Assembly: GCA_026315105.1 (NCBI GenBank) | Contig: CM048746.1 | Location: forward strand, 642,251,398-642,315,397 | DNA length: 64,000 bases | Origin: Locusta migratoria | Lineage: Eukaryota; Arthropoda; Insecta; Orthoptera; Acrididae | Direction of reading: 5' to 3' | In this document: one piece after another, positions 1 to 11,470 of the stretch | Layout of the letters: each line of letters begins with the position of its first letter | Position numbering within the stretch: position 1 is the stretch's first letter | Position numbers and translations under genes: made by a program | Notes under the pieces: generated by a model | Seen by the model: only the letters and a program-made list of their open reading frames with translations | What the model was told of the DNA's origin: nothing | Databases searched by the model: none

Positions 1-480
1 GTTCGTTTGGCCCGGGATCGGATTCGTGAATGTCCTCTCGCCCGCCTCCCCTGAGGAAGTGTATTTTGGTTGTGGTAAAACTCGCCCCCTCTGCCGACGT
101 CACAGCAGCAGCTACGCACTTCCGGCGTACACACTCACCCCCATTCCCACCCCCTCCCTTCGGAACCACCGTCTGCCCCCCTGCCCCCTCGCAGTTTTTC
201 CGCGCGATGTCCCCCAATAACATCAGCGGAGCGCCCGGCTGGAAGAATCGCGTTTCGCAAGTTAGTGTGTTTGGCCCCCGGCGGCGAATGCTGGAGCCTT
301 TCAAAGCTGCGCCCCCTGCCGGAAATTGCTGCACAACTACTTCATCATAGTCCGTCGAGCACGAGCGGCGCAGTTCAATTCTGCGACAAAAGCAGTTTAT
401 TTCCGTCAATTATGCTTACACTTCCGCTGATACGAAGTTCTGTTAACCGAGGTAAATGTGATTAATTTACTCTTTTCGAC
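1..480. other. CpG-rich stretch without a recognisable gene
   Basis: Base composition is clearly richer in G+C and CpG than the flanking AT-rich DNA. Short open frames exist on the plus strand, but they are low-complexity proline/serine-rich translations with no domain I recognise. It could be the 5' end of a mobile element or a promoter-like island cut by the window edge; the sequence does not decide. Confidence 0.3.
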
Positions 481-559
481 ATCTAAAGCGTACAATAGCG
501 TGACAGATAGTGAAATAGTTCGTGCTCTACAATTCACGAGCAAACCTCCGCTGATAGCA

Positions 560-1590
560 AAAAAAAAAAATCGCACTGACGTGTTTTACGGCCCACTTTA
601 GATTTGTAGTTTTATAAGCTTTTGCAAACATTTTGGACCAAACTAATAATCTAAATAATAATAAATCAATTAATAAGAGTATCTGAAACCCTTTTAAGAA
701 AAAAGAAATCTGTAGTGGCGGCTTCCGAACCACTGACCTTCAGCGTCACAGTCCAACGCATTGCCCACTACGCTATCAATTAGAAGTTACGTTATTTAAT
801 CTCATACTATTGATGGCTATTGTTACTTGATGCTAATATGGCATTTTTAGACATTTTATTATCATTTATCGTACGAAGAACGACGTGTTATCGTTAATTC
901 TTCAGTGCGCCATTGCTTTGAAATGACAACGTGTAAGTTACAAAAAGAAAATCATCAAATACGCAACGCAAAACGGCGTATGCCAGAGAGAGTTCGGGGC
1001 AACGAATGTCACGTGACATCTCCGAACGGCTGGTTTTCGTTAATTCAATGGAGGGTGTCAAAACTCCGTTCTTTTTGCAAATATCTCTCAAACGATATGA
1101 GATATGAAAAAAACATAACGGAACAAAGTTGTAGAGAATTTTCTCCTCTACAAATTCGGTTATTCAATTTTCGCGTCAGATGAACGGTTTATTTGCAATT
1201 AAAATTAAATTACAAACGGCTTTTTTGGTATTACTAACGTTTTCTTGTCCAAAATATGAGAAAAAGCGAGGTTCTGGTAGCCAACAATTATGTCTGTAAA
1301 ATTTGGTGCCGATCGGTTGAACGGTTCGACCTAAAAAGTGGGAACACGTTACAGCTAGACAGACATCGTCAAGTCGCCGTTATTTTTGCAAATATCTCTG
1401 CAACGATACGAGATATGAAAGAAAAAAAGAATCATAAGAGAGTAAAGTTGTAGAGAATTTTCTCCTGTACAAAGTCAGTTATTCGTCTCAGATGAATAGT
1501 TAAGCCGTTGTTTTCATTTGAATTTCGAGCTGTCAAAAGGCCCACTTTTAGTGTTACTACCTAAATTGGGCCAATATCCATTAGTTTTGT
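560..1590. repeat. Repeat family R1, copy 1 (inverted relative to 46965-48290)
   Basis: This stretch is closely matched, in reverse complement, by 46965-48290. It is built from tandem modules of roughly 310-320 bp; each carries a 'TTGTAGAGAATTTTCTCC' block followed by an 'ACGATACGAGATATGA' block (for example near 1130 and 1450). One end (about 715-775, minus strand) holds a tRNA-like segment with A-box and B-box-like motifs (GGTTCGG). There is no coding signal. The class is unknown; tandem-structured non-autonomous elements of this look are common in insects. Confidence 0.7.
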
Positions 1591-1870
1591 TAACATCATA
1601 GCACGTGCTCAATACTCACCATCGAAAACAATACAAAAGTAAGAGGAAAAATAACCACACATTAGAATGAATATTTTATTCGTATTTCAATGACAATCTA
1701 CAACGGCGAATTAATCAGTACCGCCCAATAGCTACCCTTTTCTTTCGCGGCTTTTCTATTTTTATTTATTTATTTTTTGTCCAATGTAGAATTTATTTGT
1801 ATATGCTTGTTATTATTCAAGCCTAGGGTGCGATCTAATTTCTTCTAATGGAATCTGCATATGCCAGTTT
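1591..1870. other. AT-rich spacer, nothing recognised
   Basis: Simple AT-rich sequence with short T-rich runs. No open frame of note, no tRNA-like boxes and no match to other parts of the window that I could see. Confidence 0.4.
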
Positions 1871-2001
1871 CGAATTGCTTTATTTAGACCAGTTTCGGCA
1901 ATTCTATGTTCCCATCTTTATGTCTGTAAGACATACATTACACTTGTGTATACAACTATATGTAACTGTCATATATTATGTAATACCACAATTAATTACA
2001 A
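1871..2001 (-). repeat. LINE/retroposon 3' tail-like segment, inverted partner of 4241-4374
   Basis: Reads in reverse complement against 4241-4374 over about 130 bp, including the tail motif that on the minus strand reads GAAACTGGTCTAAATAAAG. Motifs of the form 'GAAACCGG...AATAAA' are typical of insect retroposon 3' ends. The two segments face each other across 2.2 kb holding a LINE fragment and a SINE. Confidence 0.6.
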
Positions 2002-2424
2002 ACCTCTAAACATTTAAATATTGCATAGTAGTATAAAATAAAACATTTTTTGTGTATATTATAAAATATGTTGCATCCATATCGTAAGCACATTACGCAG
2101 AACGTTTGTTTACAAAAACTAAAATCTTATTTCAATGTGGTATCAAAGATCTTCTGTAATACATGCATTATAAAATCGATGTATATTGAACAGCTAAGTT
2201 CAGTAATATCAATCTTAAAATCAATATGTAAAATAATGAGTTACAGATTGTGGATTTATTGTAAAATTACAGATATCTTGTATTTATTTTGTCGTGATAA
2301 AATTCCCGTTTGCAATTCTATTTGTTTTTACAAAGTCATTGATAAAATGAATCATAAAAATACGATTAACATTGTTTCACTGAAGCAGAGAACATCAAAT
2401 GCAATGGAAAATTACTCAAGGGGT

Positions 2425-2775
2425 TTAACACTTTCAAATATCTAGGTATCAATCCAAACAACGGGAGAAAGTTACAGACTACATATAAGATCTAGAGCAG
2501 TGGCGGCCACTAGAGCTATGACTGAAATCAGGAACGTCACACAACTGTCGATCAGCATAGCTATGGACCTGTTCAGGCTAAAGATACTACCTATACTTAC
2601 TTATGGCCTTGAATCAGTGGGAGAATACCTAACATACAAACAACTTGAACTAGAGCGAGTAAAGGCTAGATACCTGTAGAGAGCCTTAGGAGTCCCACAG
2701 AACACAAGATCGAGGCTAGTGTATGAGCTTACCATGGAGACCTTCTTGATAGAGTCATTAAGTGAGGGTTTCAAT
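2425..2775 (+). pseudogene. Non-LTR retrotransposon fragment (region after the RT catalytic core)
   Basis: Translation of the plus strand gives a 'FKYLGI' motif followed by a stretch ending near 'LPILTYGLESVGEYL' and 'RALGVPQNTRSRLVYEL'. This arrangement (FKYLG, then an ILTYG-type block) is characteristic of the segment downstream of the catalytic YxDD motif in LINE reverse transcriptases. At least one in-frame stop lies before the RALGV block, and the catalytic part is missing, so this is a dead, truncated copy. I cannot assign the clade. An AT-rich open frame just upstream (2068-2445) has no recognisable domain. Confidence 0.6.
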
Positions 2776-3477
2776 AAAATTATGTATTTATATAATTTTA
2801 CAATAAGTCCACTGAGGAATTATTATTTTGCATTGGGTATTTTAAGATTCATATCACTGAACGTAACTGTACAATATACATCGAATTTGTAATGCATGTA
2901 TAGATTATAGAAGATCTTTGAGACCACATTGTAAAAACGTTTTAGTTGTTTGTAAACAAACATTTTGAGTGATGAGCTTTGTACTGCAATGGCCGTTCAA
3001 ATTTCATCATAGCCTTAATAACGTGTAAGTCATAGTTCTCAGGTTTACCGTACCAGACTTCGATCCTGACCGTTCCCATACAATCGAAGAGTTATGTCAA
3101 TGTCAATTCACAAAAAAATATAAAAAAAATCTTGAGTCTTGAGTAGCAGATCTTTGTGCAAGCTAAAATGTTCAAGAAAACTAATAGTTCAAAACTAGAT
3201 AAACAGCTCCGTAAGATTTCATCATAACTTTGTTATTGAAAATCTTTCAATTATTTTCTTAAAAACAGATATGATCCATGAATCAGCTCAATTTTTTCAC
3301 ATTATTCCAGAGTCCCTAAAAATTGTATAAAGCCTTGAATAGGCTCTGTAGCAAACTTCAGAAATTAAGTTCAGCATAGCAATAAAATATTGGTATTTAT
3401 TAATGGGTGAAATAACTCTCTTCACCACTCTGACACTTGAAGTAAAATTTCGAGTTTTATTTCACATAACATGAATC
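2776..3477. other. AT-rich DNA without a recognised feature
   Basis: Mostly AT-rich sequence with short A/T runs; no domain-bearing open frame, tRNA-like box or terminal repeat was seen. It ends at the target duplication of the SINE that follows. Confidence 0.4.
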
Positions 3478-3490
3478 AATATAATAGATC

Positions 3491-3688
3491 AAATGTTCAA
3501 ATGTTTGTATAGCTTATGGGACTTGACTACGGGGTCATCAGTCCCTAAACTTACAAACTACTGATGAACTAGCTAACACTAAGGACGGCACAAACATCCA
3601 TGCCCGAGGGGGGATTCGAACCCCCGACCGTAGTGGCCGTGCAGACCGTGACTGGCGCGCCGCAGTCCCCTCGGCCACCGCGGCCGGC
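3491..3688 (-). mobile_element. tRNA-derived SINE, family A, full length
   Basis: On the minus strand it starts GCCGGCCGCGGTGGCCGAG, carries an A-box-like TGGCCGAGGGGACTG and a B box GGTTCGAATCC, and ends in the family tail ACAAACATTTGAACATTTG. A 13 bp direct repeat, AATATAATAGATC, flanks it at 3478-3490 and 3689-3701, as expected for LINE-driven retroposition. Confidence 0.93.
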
Positions 3689-3701
3689 AATATAATAGAT
3701 C

Positions 3702-4240
3702 TTTACACAAGAATATCATCATTATAACACTCTCGTAGGAACTCGTTATAGTAAATGAAACTGTTTGTGATGTACATAACTACCAAAACTTCGTTTACAA
3801 TGAAGTACATTGTTTTATGTATTTGATTATGACGGTTGGCAACGGCGTCTCTTAACAAGATGTTCTCTCGGCCCGTGGCTGTCGGCCCGCGACGTTTGAT
3901 GGGTAGCTATAGCATCTGTGGTCCCGACAGAGAAGATGCTGTTCTCGTGGGTTGCGCCGTTGTCACCGCACATGAAACATAAGAAAACAGGCACATATAT
4001 TTTTATAATCATATAACAAAAATAATTAACATAAACAATTATTAACTACAGCATAACTAAACATGTTTTCAAAACTGAGCTGAGGTAAGGCAGTAGCAGG
4101 GATAAGCTTTCGTCCCACTGCAGCTTGCGGTATGGGTGCCACATATTTTATAAAAGATCCAAAAAAATGTTTTATTCTCTACAAACCCATATCGAAGAAC
4201 AGGACGTAAATGTGACGAAATATTAAATATTAAGAGGTAT
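3702..4240. other. No recognised gene
   Basis: AT-rich, with a moderately GC-rich patch near 3835-3970. A 61-codon open frame on the minus strand there has no recognisable domain. No terminal repeats were identified. Confidence 0.35.
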
Positions 4241-4374
4241 GTAATTATGTGAATCGTAGTATTATGTAAGATATGACAGTTACATACAGTTGAATACTCT
4301 AGTGTAATATATGTCTTTCAGACTTGGAAATGGCAGCACAGATTTGTCGAAACCGGCCTAAATAAAACAATTTG
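4241..4374 (+). repeat. LINE/retroposon 3' tail-like segment, inverted partner of 1871-2001
   Basis: Contains 'CGAAACCGGCCTAAATAAAA' near 4349, a common 3' terminal motif of insect retroposons, and matches the reverse complement of 1871-2001. Confidence 0.6.
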
Positions 4375-4471
4375 AAACTAGCGATCTTGGCTCCTCTGCT
4401 TCCATTATAGGGTTTTTTTATGTTCTGTGTATGGAAACAGTACAATATATAACATTATTTCAGAAAATTAT

Positions 4472-4641
4472 TGTTTAAATGTTTGTAAATCTAGGGGACG
4501 TAACTGTAGTGGTTATGACCCTTGAGCCTACAATCTCAGAACAAAACAGATAGCTATGCCCGAGGGAAGACTCGAAACTCCGTCGGGGTGCAACCGCGAG
4601 CTACGTAACAAGGCTCGTTAGAGCGCACGGCTATTCTATCG
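4472..4641 (-). mobile_element. tRNA-derived SINE, family B, old diverged copy
   Basis: On the minus strand a degraded family B head (GCTGCGATAGAATAGCCG) and the junction GGGCATAGCT can be followed to the tail ACAAACATTTAAACA. Substitutions are numerous, the B box is damaged, and no target duplication is visible, so the copy is old. Confidence 0.7.
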
Positions 4642-5010
4642 CAGCTGTGGAATATAAATACTTCCACAATTGTGATACTTTCTACTATCAAAATTACGCA
4701 CGTATAGCTAATATCAACAACTGCAAGTCTGCCGTTCAGCTATTTTCATGTAGAAAAAGTTGTAAATTTGTGTCCAGCCGTGGTTCGAACACAGGTCTTC
4801 TACGCCACCAGGACACAGTGGCGACCACAAGTGCTCGGTGTCCCTTGGCACACCTCCAGTCAGACGCAAATTTTGGACTTTATCGACGTAGTACTGATGT
4901 AGACCCCTCTCCAATAGCACTCATTGCTCGAAGCATTTCAGCGATTCTCGTAGTAGTTCGAAAGAGTTGTGCGCCGGCACTGAAGGAAGGATCATGGCTG
5001 CTATACAAGG
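4642..5010. other. Non-coding stretch with a tRNA-like block
   Basis: On the minus strand near 4780-4830 there is a B-box-like GTGTTCGAACCAC preceded by a GGTGGCGTAGAAG block, suggesting an old tRNA-derived retroposon of another family. A 175-codon open frame crosses this stretch into the foldback element (4647-5174) but shows no domain and is probably chance. Confidence 0.35.
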
Positions 5011-5687
5011 TGAATCACCTAACACTTGCACCGCAGATATTGCGGAAACGGAAAGTGCGATTTATATGCGGTTTTACAGAATGGATTGGTAGTCAGGGGC
5101 TCGTATTTTTAGCCAACAAAAGGATTGAAATATTATTTAGAAAGTGTATTTTTTTGCAAACGTACGGTTTTTAAATGGAACAATGGTTGTTTCTATCATG
5201 CACTGGAAGTTTTGACACCAGCTGTGTACAAAGCATTTTGAATGACATTTTTATCACGTTTAGTTTGCCACCTACAACCGTTCAGAGTTTCGGGGACGGA
5301 GGCTACGACAGCTCAGCTGACTGGCCGAGTAGCTAACCCCTGGGGCACGGCCCACTGTCTCATGACCACCAGCCAGTCGGCTACGCTGTCGTATCCTCCG
5401 CCTCCAAAACTTTGAATGTTTGTAGCTGCCAAACAAACCGTGATAAAAATGTCATTTAAAATTCTTTGTATACAGCTTGTATCAAAAATTCCAGTGTATG
5501 ATAAAAACAACCTTTGTTCCATTTAAAAATTGTATGTTTGCATAAAAATACACTTTCTAGGTATTTTTACAATATGTTTCTTGGCTAACAATACGAGTCC
5601 TTGACTACCAATCCATTCTGTGAAAATCGCACATCAATCGCACTTTCCGTTTCCGCAATATTTGCGGTGCAAGTGTTAGGTGATTCA
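5011..5687. mobile_element. Foldback element with ~315 bp inverted arms
   Basis: The left arm (5011-5325) and the right arm (5371-5687) are reverse complements with scattered mismatches. The outer ends read TGAATCACCTAACACTTGCA and its complement. Only about 45 bp separate the arms. There is no coding capacity. The structure is that of a foldback-type or long-TIR non-autonomous DNA element; no convincing target duplication was found. Confidence 0.85.
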
Positions 5688-6600
5688 TCCCATATATAAC
5701 GTATATGTAATTCAAAGACTCAAACGTACTGTACGTAACAAGAGCCTTGTTTTACCACTAAAATTAGCAAATAAGGTCCGTGTGAACTACCGGTTACTCC
5801 CTGCTATAAAGCATTGTTCCCTGGCCCAAACTGAGAACTTACTCGTTTCAGATTACTTCAATAACAGGAAGTTAATACCACAGTGGTCAATATACATAGC
5901 AGCTCACACGTTATTCTACACAGACATTATATAATAATAAATTATTATCATAACCAAATAAGAAAAACCTAACAATATTATATTTGAACACATGAAATAA
6001 AAATGCTATTCCTCAAGCCTTGAAAAGAGTGGGGTTCAAGTTTTAACAAAATGATAATCTAACGACATTAAATGAATTATAACTTTACAGAAACTATACA
6101 AAAATATATGGAAGACGACAGACGGTCGTCTTTCAAGGGTTACGTCATTAGGAGAGGTTTATAAGGCTGTGAACTGTAGCAGTAAAATAAAAAAAATGTA
6201 TATTTTTCTTAGTATTGGATTCATTAACAATTGTGGCTAATCTTTTACTTGAAATGGTGAAGCACATCTTTGATAAGGCTATACGTATTACCATTTTATG
6301 TAGTACTTTAGCTTCCTCCTCGACTTTTGTAGTGAAGTAAACTGTTATCATCTTCAGTCTGACAATTCCAAAACTTAAAGAAAATGGCCGCCATATTGAA
6401 TGAATAACAGTTTTGCCTCAGAGTGGAATAAACGTAGAATAGCTGCAAAACTGTCATTTCACTTAGTAATGGGAAGTAGACTGAAGAAAATCTATGATGG
6501 CATTTACGGGTCTGGAAACATCTGCGCAATCCTGAGACTGGAGTAAGCCGACAAAAACTTTCGAATATCGCCAGTCAGTACGAAATTCAATAACTATGTA
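5688..6600. other. AT-rich DNA without a recognised feature
   Basis: Short AT-rich open frames only, none with a domain. No repeat boundaries were found apart from the SINE that begins at the right edge. Confidence 0.4.
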
Positions 6601-6778
6601 GCCGCGGTGGATTGGCCGAGCTCTCTAAGGCTTCTTGGTGCGGAGCCCGCGGATGCTAGCCGTCGGTCATTCGAGTCCTCCCTCGAGCATGGGAGTGTAA
6701 AAATTTGTAAGTTTGTAAATCTAGGGGCTGATGACCATAACAGTTTGGTGCAATACGTTCACAAACATTTCATTTTCA
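6601..6778 (+). mobile_element. tRNA-derived SINE, family B, diverged copy
   Basis: Begins GCCGCGGTGGATTGGCCGAG, has a B-box-like TTCGAGTCCTCC, the GGGCTGATGACC body motif and a CACAAACATTTCA tail. It is shortened after the head relative to younger copies. No clear target duplication is visible. Confidence 0.8.
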
Positions 6779-7496
6779 GTGACGAGTTTTAAGAGTGAAA
6801 GAGCAAGATAGACCATTTAGTCTGAAGTTTGCAACGATGCCGATGCTAACGGTTCATCAAATTATTGTGGTAGGAAGGTAGTGGGCAGCTTACTTAATGC
6901 ATAACTTGGTCCAAGGGTAAAGAAAGAAAAGAAACGGACGCAGGTTATTTATTATTAGCAGGAATTGTGATATGCTTCACACTGAAATTGGGAAAGTCAG
7001 AGCATCGAAAAGTTTCGAACAGATCGCGCTACAATACAAGCTTATTTTCGTTCGACTCCCGCAGGAAATGATGATTTAGAATTAGGCAGGCACTTGCGAA
7101 TAAAAGTTTCTTCAAGGGAAAAAAATGGATTACGTAACTGACATTAAACCGGTTTTCGAAATTACTTAAAGAATCTCACGGACAGAAGGTCACCCTGTTG
7201 AACTATTTCCCTAGTGGCAGATAGTTCATATCATGGAGATGTCTTGAGCGACATTAACTAGATTTCAAACCGTAGGCGGCCGCATACACAAGAAACGAAA
7301 CTAAACGAGGTGTCATAGAAACGCCGAAAGTCAGCAGCGATAGTATCAGTTTCCGACCGCGTGGTTGATTATTCCACTTCCATTAGATTTTTTGGTAGCT
7401 CGTAGACATTTCTATTTGAAAAAGCTGTAGTGGTATGAGAAGTTAATATGAAAATGAGAAAGAAATTTTTGATATGTATGTCAGAAGTGCACTGTT
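6779..7496. other. No recognised gene
   Basis: Mixed-composition DNA with no domain-bearing frame and no recognised repeat boundary. Confidence 0.35.
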
Positions 7497-8525
7497 TTTG
7501 TTGTTGTGGCCTCCAGTACGAAGATTGATCTCGTAAAGCTCTCCAAGTTGCTGTTCAAGCGCAAGCGGCTTCATCTCTGAACAGCAGCTATTACGCACAC
7601 CAATCTGAACCTGATTAGTGTACCATTCTCTTGGTGTCCCTTTGCTACCTTTACCCTGCTCCCTCTACATAATGTAATCTAAAAATAAATTGACTATCCT
7701 TCATATCCATATCAGTCGACCCTTTCTTTTGACCAAGTTATGCAATAAATTCCTTTTCCCGCGGTTCCCTTCAGTATCTCAATAATTTCGCGATGTAGCC
7801 ACCTAATCTTCAACATACATCTGTAGCAGCAAGTTTCGAAAACTTCACTCCTCTTCTTGTTTGAACGCTTCATCATCCTCGTTCTCTCCCGTACAGGGTA
7901 GGTCTCCCAACACGAGACGGAAGACAACAAACACTTCCAAACATTATTCGATATTAACAAACTTTTCTTCATCAGAAATACTATTCTTTCCATTGTTAGT
8001 ACGTTTTTCATATCTTCTTTACAGTGGCAGTCAGAAGTTACTTTACTGCCCAAATAATAAAACTCATCTACTATCCCTATTGTCTCGTTTGCTATTTTAA
8101 TTCCCTCAGCGTTGACTAATTTAATTAGACTACTTTCCATTACTCTTATTTTTCTCTTGCTAATGTTTACCTTCTTCCCTCCTTTCATAAAACTGTTCAT
8201 GCCATTCAGTTGCTCTTCCAGGTACGACAGAACTACAATCTCATTGCCAAACCGCAAAGTTTTTGTTACTTCTCCCTATAATGTAATTCCCTTTTAAAAT
8301 TTCTGCTTTGTTTCCCTCACAGCTTGCTCAGTGTGCAGATCATACAGTGGAGATGCACACCGCAGGGAAAACTAACGACTGTAGTTTCCCCTTGCTTTCA
8401 GCCGTTCGCAGTAACCACATGGGAAAGCCACGTTAGCTGATGTTAGATGACCAGCCAGTACAATCATCTCGACATTTGTCCCTGCAACTACTGAAAAGGT
8501 TGCTGCCGCTCTTCACGCACTTGTC
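7497..8525 (-). pseudogene. Internally deleted LINE of the endonuclease/RT family (family C)
   Basis: On the minus strand 8257-7712 encodes the post-catalytic region of the same LINE family as 42546-46890: 'QLNGMNSF', 'VDEFYYLGSKVTSD' and 'CYRCMLKIRWL' are recognisable. Upstream, at about 8331, the RT block joins directly to sequence (8332-8525) matching the 5' untranslated part of the 42.5-46.9 kb copy ('TTTCCCCTTGCTTTCAGCCG' on the plus strand in both). The endonuclease and most of the RT are therefore missing, which marks an internal deletion rather than simple 5' truncation. Confidence 0.8.
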
Positions 8526-8971
8526 CGGACTTTGTGTGGGCAGTGTCATTTACAATTTCGATAATAAGAAATGCATGCAAGATGAACACTAAAAGCAACT
8601 GTTTCTAACTGCTCGAATACGGAATGTTTAGAATACTTCTCACCACTAATAAAAGGAGGAAAGAAATATTTTAAAATTATCCTACAGGATATAAAATAGA
8701 TGTAACCTTAGTTTTTGTGTTTAATACCGATGTACGTTGTTTTTACAAGAATCGATAAATCAGTAGACTATAAGTTAAGAGCAGTTTTATTAATGACGTT
8801 CTTTCTTTAATGTATGCTATCATTCTGTTTACAGGTACCGTGCCTTCCTCTCAATCTGCGCAATTTCCTTAGTTGTGGTAAGTCAACCATTCTGTGTTAC
8901 TCTATTAAACTTGTTAATATAATGAAATGACTGTGTGTATGTGTGTCTGTAGGTAGATAAGTAAGAGTATA
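8526..8971. other. AT-rich spacer
   Basis: No domain-bearing frame or repeat boundary recognised; it ends at the 3' tail of the LINE at 8972. Confidence 0.4.
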
Positions 8972-10144
8972 TGTCTACATCTACATACATACTCCGCAAT
9001 TCACCGTAAGGTGCGTGGCGGAGGGTACACTGTACCACAACTAGGCATTTCCTTTTCTATTCCACTCCCAAATAGAACGAGGAAAAAAAGAATGCCTATA
9101 TGCCTCCGTACGATCCCTAATTTCTCTTGTCTTTGTGATCATTACGCGAAATGTAAGTAGGCGGCAACAATATCGTACTACACTCAGCTTCAAATTCCGG
9201 CCCTCTAAATTTACTCAACAGAAATTCACGAAAAGAACGTCGCCTTTCCTCCAGCGATCCCCAATTGCCGGCCGCCGTGGCCGAGGGGACTGAGGCGATC
9301 CAGTCACGGTGTGCACGGCCACTACGGTCGGGGGTTCGAATCCCCCTCGGGCATGGATATTTGTGCCGTCCTTAGTGTTAGTTAGTTAATAAGTAGTTTG
9401 TAAATTTATGGACTAATGACTCAGTAGTTAAGTCCCTAAGCTATACAAACATTTGAACATTTTTTGATCCCAATTGAGTTGCCGGAGCATTTCCGTGACA
9501 CTCGCGCATTGGTCGAACCTACCGGTAACAAATCTAGCTGCTCGCCTCTGAATCACCTCTATGTCTTCCTTTAAACTGATCTGCTGCCGATCCCAAACAC
9601 TTGAGCAATACTCAAGACGTTGTCGTACAAGCGTTTTATACGCGGTCTCCTTTAGATATTTGAACGACGCAACAGCACCAAGAAGCTCACTACTAATTCT
9701 GTATTCGAAAATTATAGGATTATTTTTCCTACTCATGCGCATCACCTTACATTTTTGTACTTTGAGAGCTAGCTGCTATTCTTCGCACCAACTAGAAATT
9801 GTGTCTAAGTCATCCTGTATGCTATTACACTCAGTTAAAGACGACACCTACCCATATACCACAGCATCATCAGCAAACAGCCGCAAATTACAACTTACTC
9901 TCTCCATCAGATCATTATATAGATAGAAAATAATAGCGGTCCTATCACAGTGCCCTCGGGCACGCCTGGCGATACACTCGTCTCTGATGAACACTCGCCG
10001 TCGAGAACAACGTACTGCGTTCTATTACTTAGGAAGTCTTCCAGCCAGTCACAGATCTGTGAACCTATTCCATAAACTCGTATCTTCGTTAGCAGTCTGC
10101 AGTGTGGCACGCGTCGAACGCCTTTTGTAAGTCGAGAAAAACAC
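8972..10144 (-). mobile_element. LINE family B, copy 1 (5'-truncated, SINE-interrupted)
   Basis: Same family as 14583-16230. On the minus strand the order is the RT block (GVPEGTVIGPLLFSIYI, 10000-9905), the LEYCSSVWD/QRRAARFVTGRFD block and the 3' end GGAGTATGTATGTAGATGTA. The catalytic ADD region is damaged, and a segment before 'ETAYKTLVRQRLEY' is deleted relative to copy 2. A family A SINE sits at 9268-9465 within the C-terminal coding part. The gene is dead. Confidence 0.85.
9268..9465 (+). mobile_element. tRNA-derived SINE, family A
   Basis: Head GCCGGCCGCCGTGGCCGAGG, B box GGTTCGAATCC, tail ACAAACATTTGAACATTTTT. Flanked by GATCCCCAATTG (9256-9267) and GATCCCAATTG (9466-9476). The uninterrupted target can be read in the sister LINE near 14873-14890. 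Confidence 0.95.
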
Positions 10145-10146
10145 AA

Positions 10147-10193
10147 TGTGTGTGTGTGTGTGTGTGTGTGTGTGGTAGGGGGGGGGGGGGGGA
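10147..10193. repeat. (TG)n microsatellite followed by a G run
   Basis: About 14 TG dinucleotides (10147-10175) followed by TAG and about 16 G residues. It directly abuts the truncated 5' end of the LINE to the left. Confidence 0.97.
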
Positions 10194-10879
10194 AGTTCCA
10201 CCTAAATTACTGAATCGATTTCATCAAAACTTGTTACAATTATTTCTTACTGCCAGGAAGCTGTCGGTATAGAGGATACGAATTACCTACAACACAGGGA
10301 AATATTCGAAAAACTGTCCCATCATGGGACAATGTTACACACATTTTCCTAACCGAATACACTGCCTTCGACAAACTTTCCTGTCAGGAATCAATTCGTA
10401 TGGACTTAAAAATGAAATACGACACAAAGTTCAGGAGATATGACGTCATAAACAACCAAACGGTCCATTATGTGACGCATGGATTTCCAGAGTTCGTAAA
10501 TCCACCACTTAGAAACTTGGAACAAACTTCTTACATAATTTCAAACCTTTAAGAAACTCTTTGTCGCTCACATCCCCAATAAGACATTTTGAGACATTTT
10601 TTATAGACAGAATACACATCTATCACTGAACGTGCATCTCCGAAATTATACTATAGTGTGACACAGTTTATGAGATACGAAGTGTTAACCAATTTGATTA
10701 ATGAGAAACAGCCTCAGCTCGCATGAGGTTTCGATTTGTTACGTCTTTAGCACTAAGTCTGTTCCTGACATATTTTACATACACTATACCACTGTACGTT
10801 CGAAATTATACATTGCTGAGAACTATTAAGGGATCATGTGAGATATCATGCACAATACACATATGGTAACGTATTTTAT
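10194..10879. other. No recognised gene
   Basis: Moderately AT-rich sequence with phrases such as 'AATCGATTTCATCAAAACTTG' that resemble the degenerate modules of insect non-autonomous elements. No open frame with a domain and no terminal repeat could be fixed. Confidence 0.3.
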
Positions 10880-11470
10880 TCAGATACTGGTTACAATTGT
10901 AATTTCTATGTGATAGAGTATCATACTTTGCAATGTCAATCTGTTATTTGAAATGTACATCGCTTTTAATAAGAACGCCGCACCATGGGGATACCACAGT
11001 AGTGAAAAAGTCATGCCTGTTGCACCCCGAACGGTCAGCACAGTTGCACACCTCCGTGGCAGGGACAGTATGAGGTTAACAATCAGCTCTTGAGTGATAT
11101 TTGGCCATTCTTCCATGAATGCAATATCCAGCTCTGCAACCATTGTGGGAGGAGCTGGTCGGGTTGCAATGTGTCTGTCAAGTGCATCTCAAACCAGCTC
11201 AATCGGGTTAAAGTCCGGTGAACAAGCTGGCCATACATTCGTTCAATTCCCTCAGCTTCAAGCATGTGGTGACGAGCGTTATCGTCCACTAGAAGAACCC
11301 ATCTCCTATGGCGCGAGCGTAAGGCACAAATAAAAAGGTCTAAGGATCTCGTCTCCATACCTCTGAGGAGTCAAAGCACCATTCTAAACCATATAGAGGT
11401 CCTTACGTCCGCCAATACTCCCTCCTGTCCACACCGTTCGTCCACCACCATGATATGGTGATATTTCCTA
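10880..11470 (-). pseudogene. Tc1-type transposase remnant (DD34E group)
   Basis: On the minus strand, across shifted frames, the Tc1 order is visible: a 'GGRKDLYMV' block (about 11430-11390), 'RYGDEILRPF', 'DDNARHHMLEAEGIERM' (near 11285-11235) and 'VAELDIAFMEEWPNITQELI' followed by 'RRCATVLTVRG' (11143-11040). The DDNAR motif is the second catalytic aspartate region; the histidine/proline context after it is altered. Several frame changes and stops break the gene. The N-terminal helix-turn-helix part was not found, and no terminal inverted repeat could be assigned. Confidence 0.8.

Noticed and set aside
1..480. Host promoter / CpG island
   Set aside because: Composition alone supports it. 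No downstream gene is visible, and similar GC-rich patches here belong to retroelement 5' ends.
2068..2445. 125-codon AT-rich frame as a host gene
   Set aside because: No domain; the last part overlaps or adjoins LINE text, and the composition is that of surrounding non-coding DNA.
4647..5174. 175-codon plus-strand frame
   Set aside because: It runs across an old tRNA-like block and into the arm of the foldback element; no domain.
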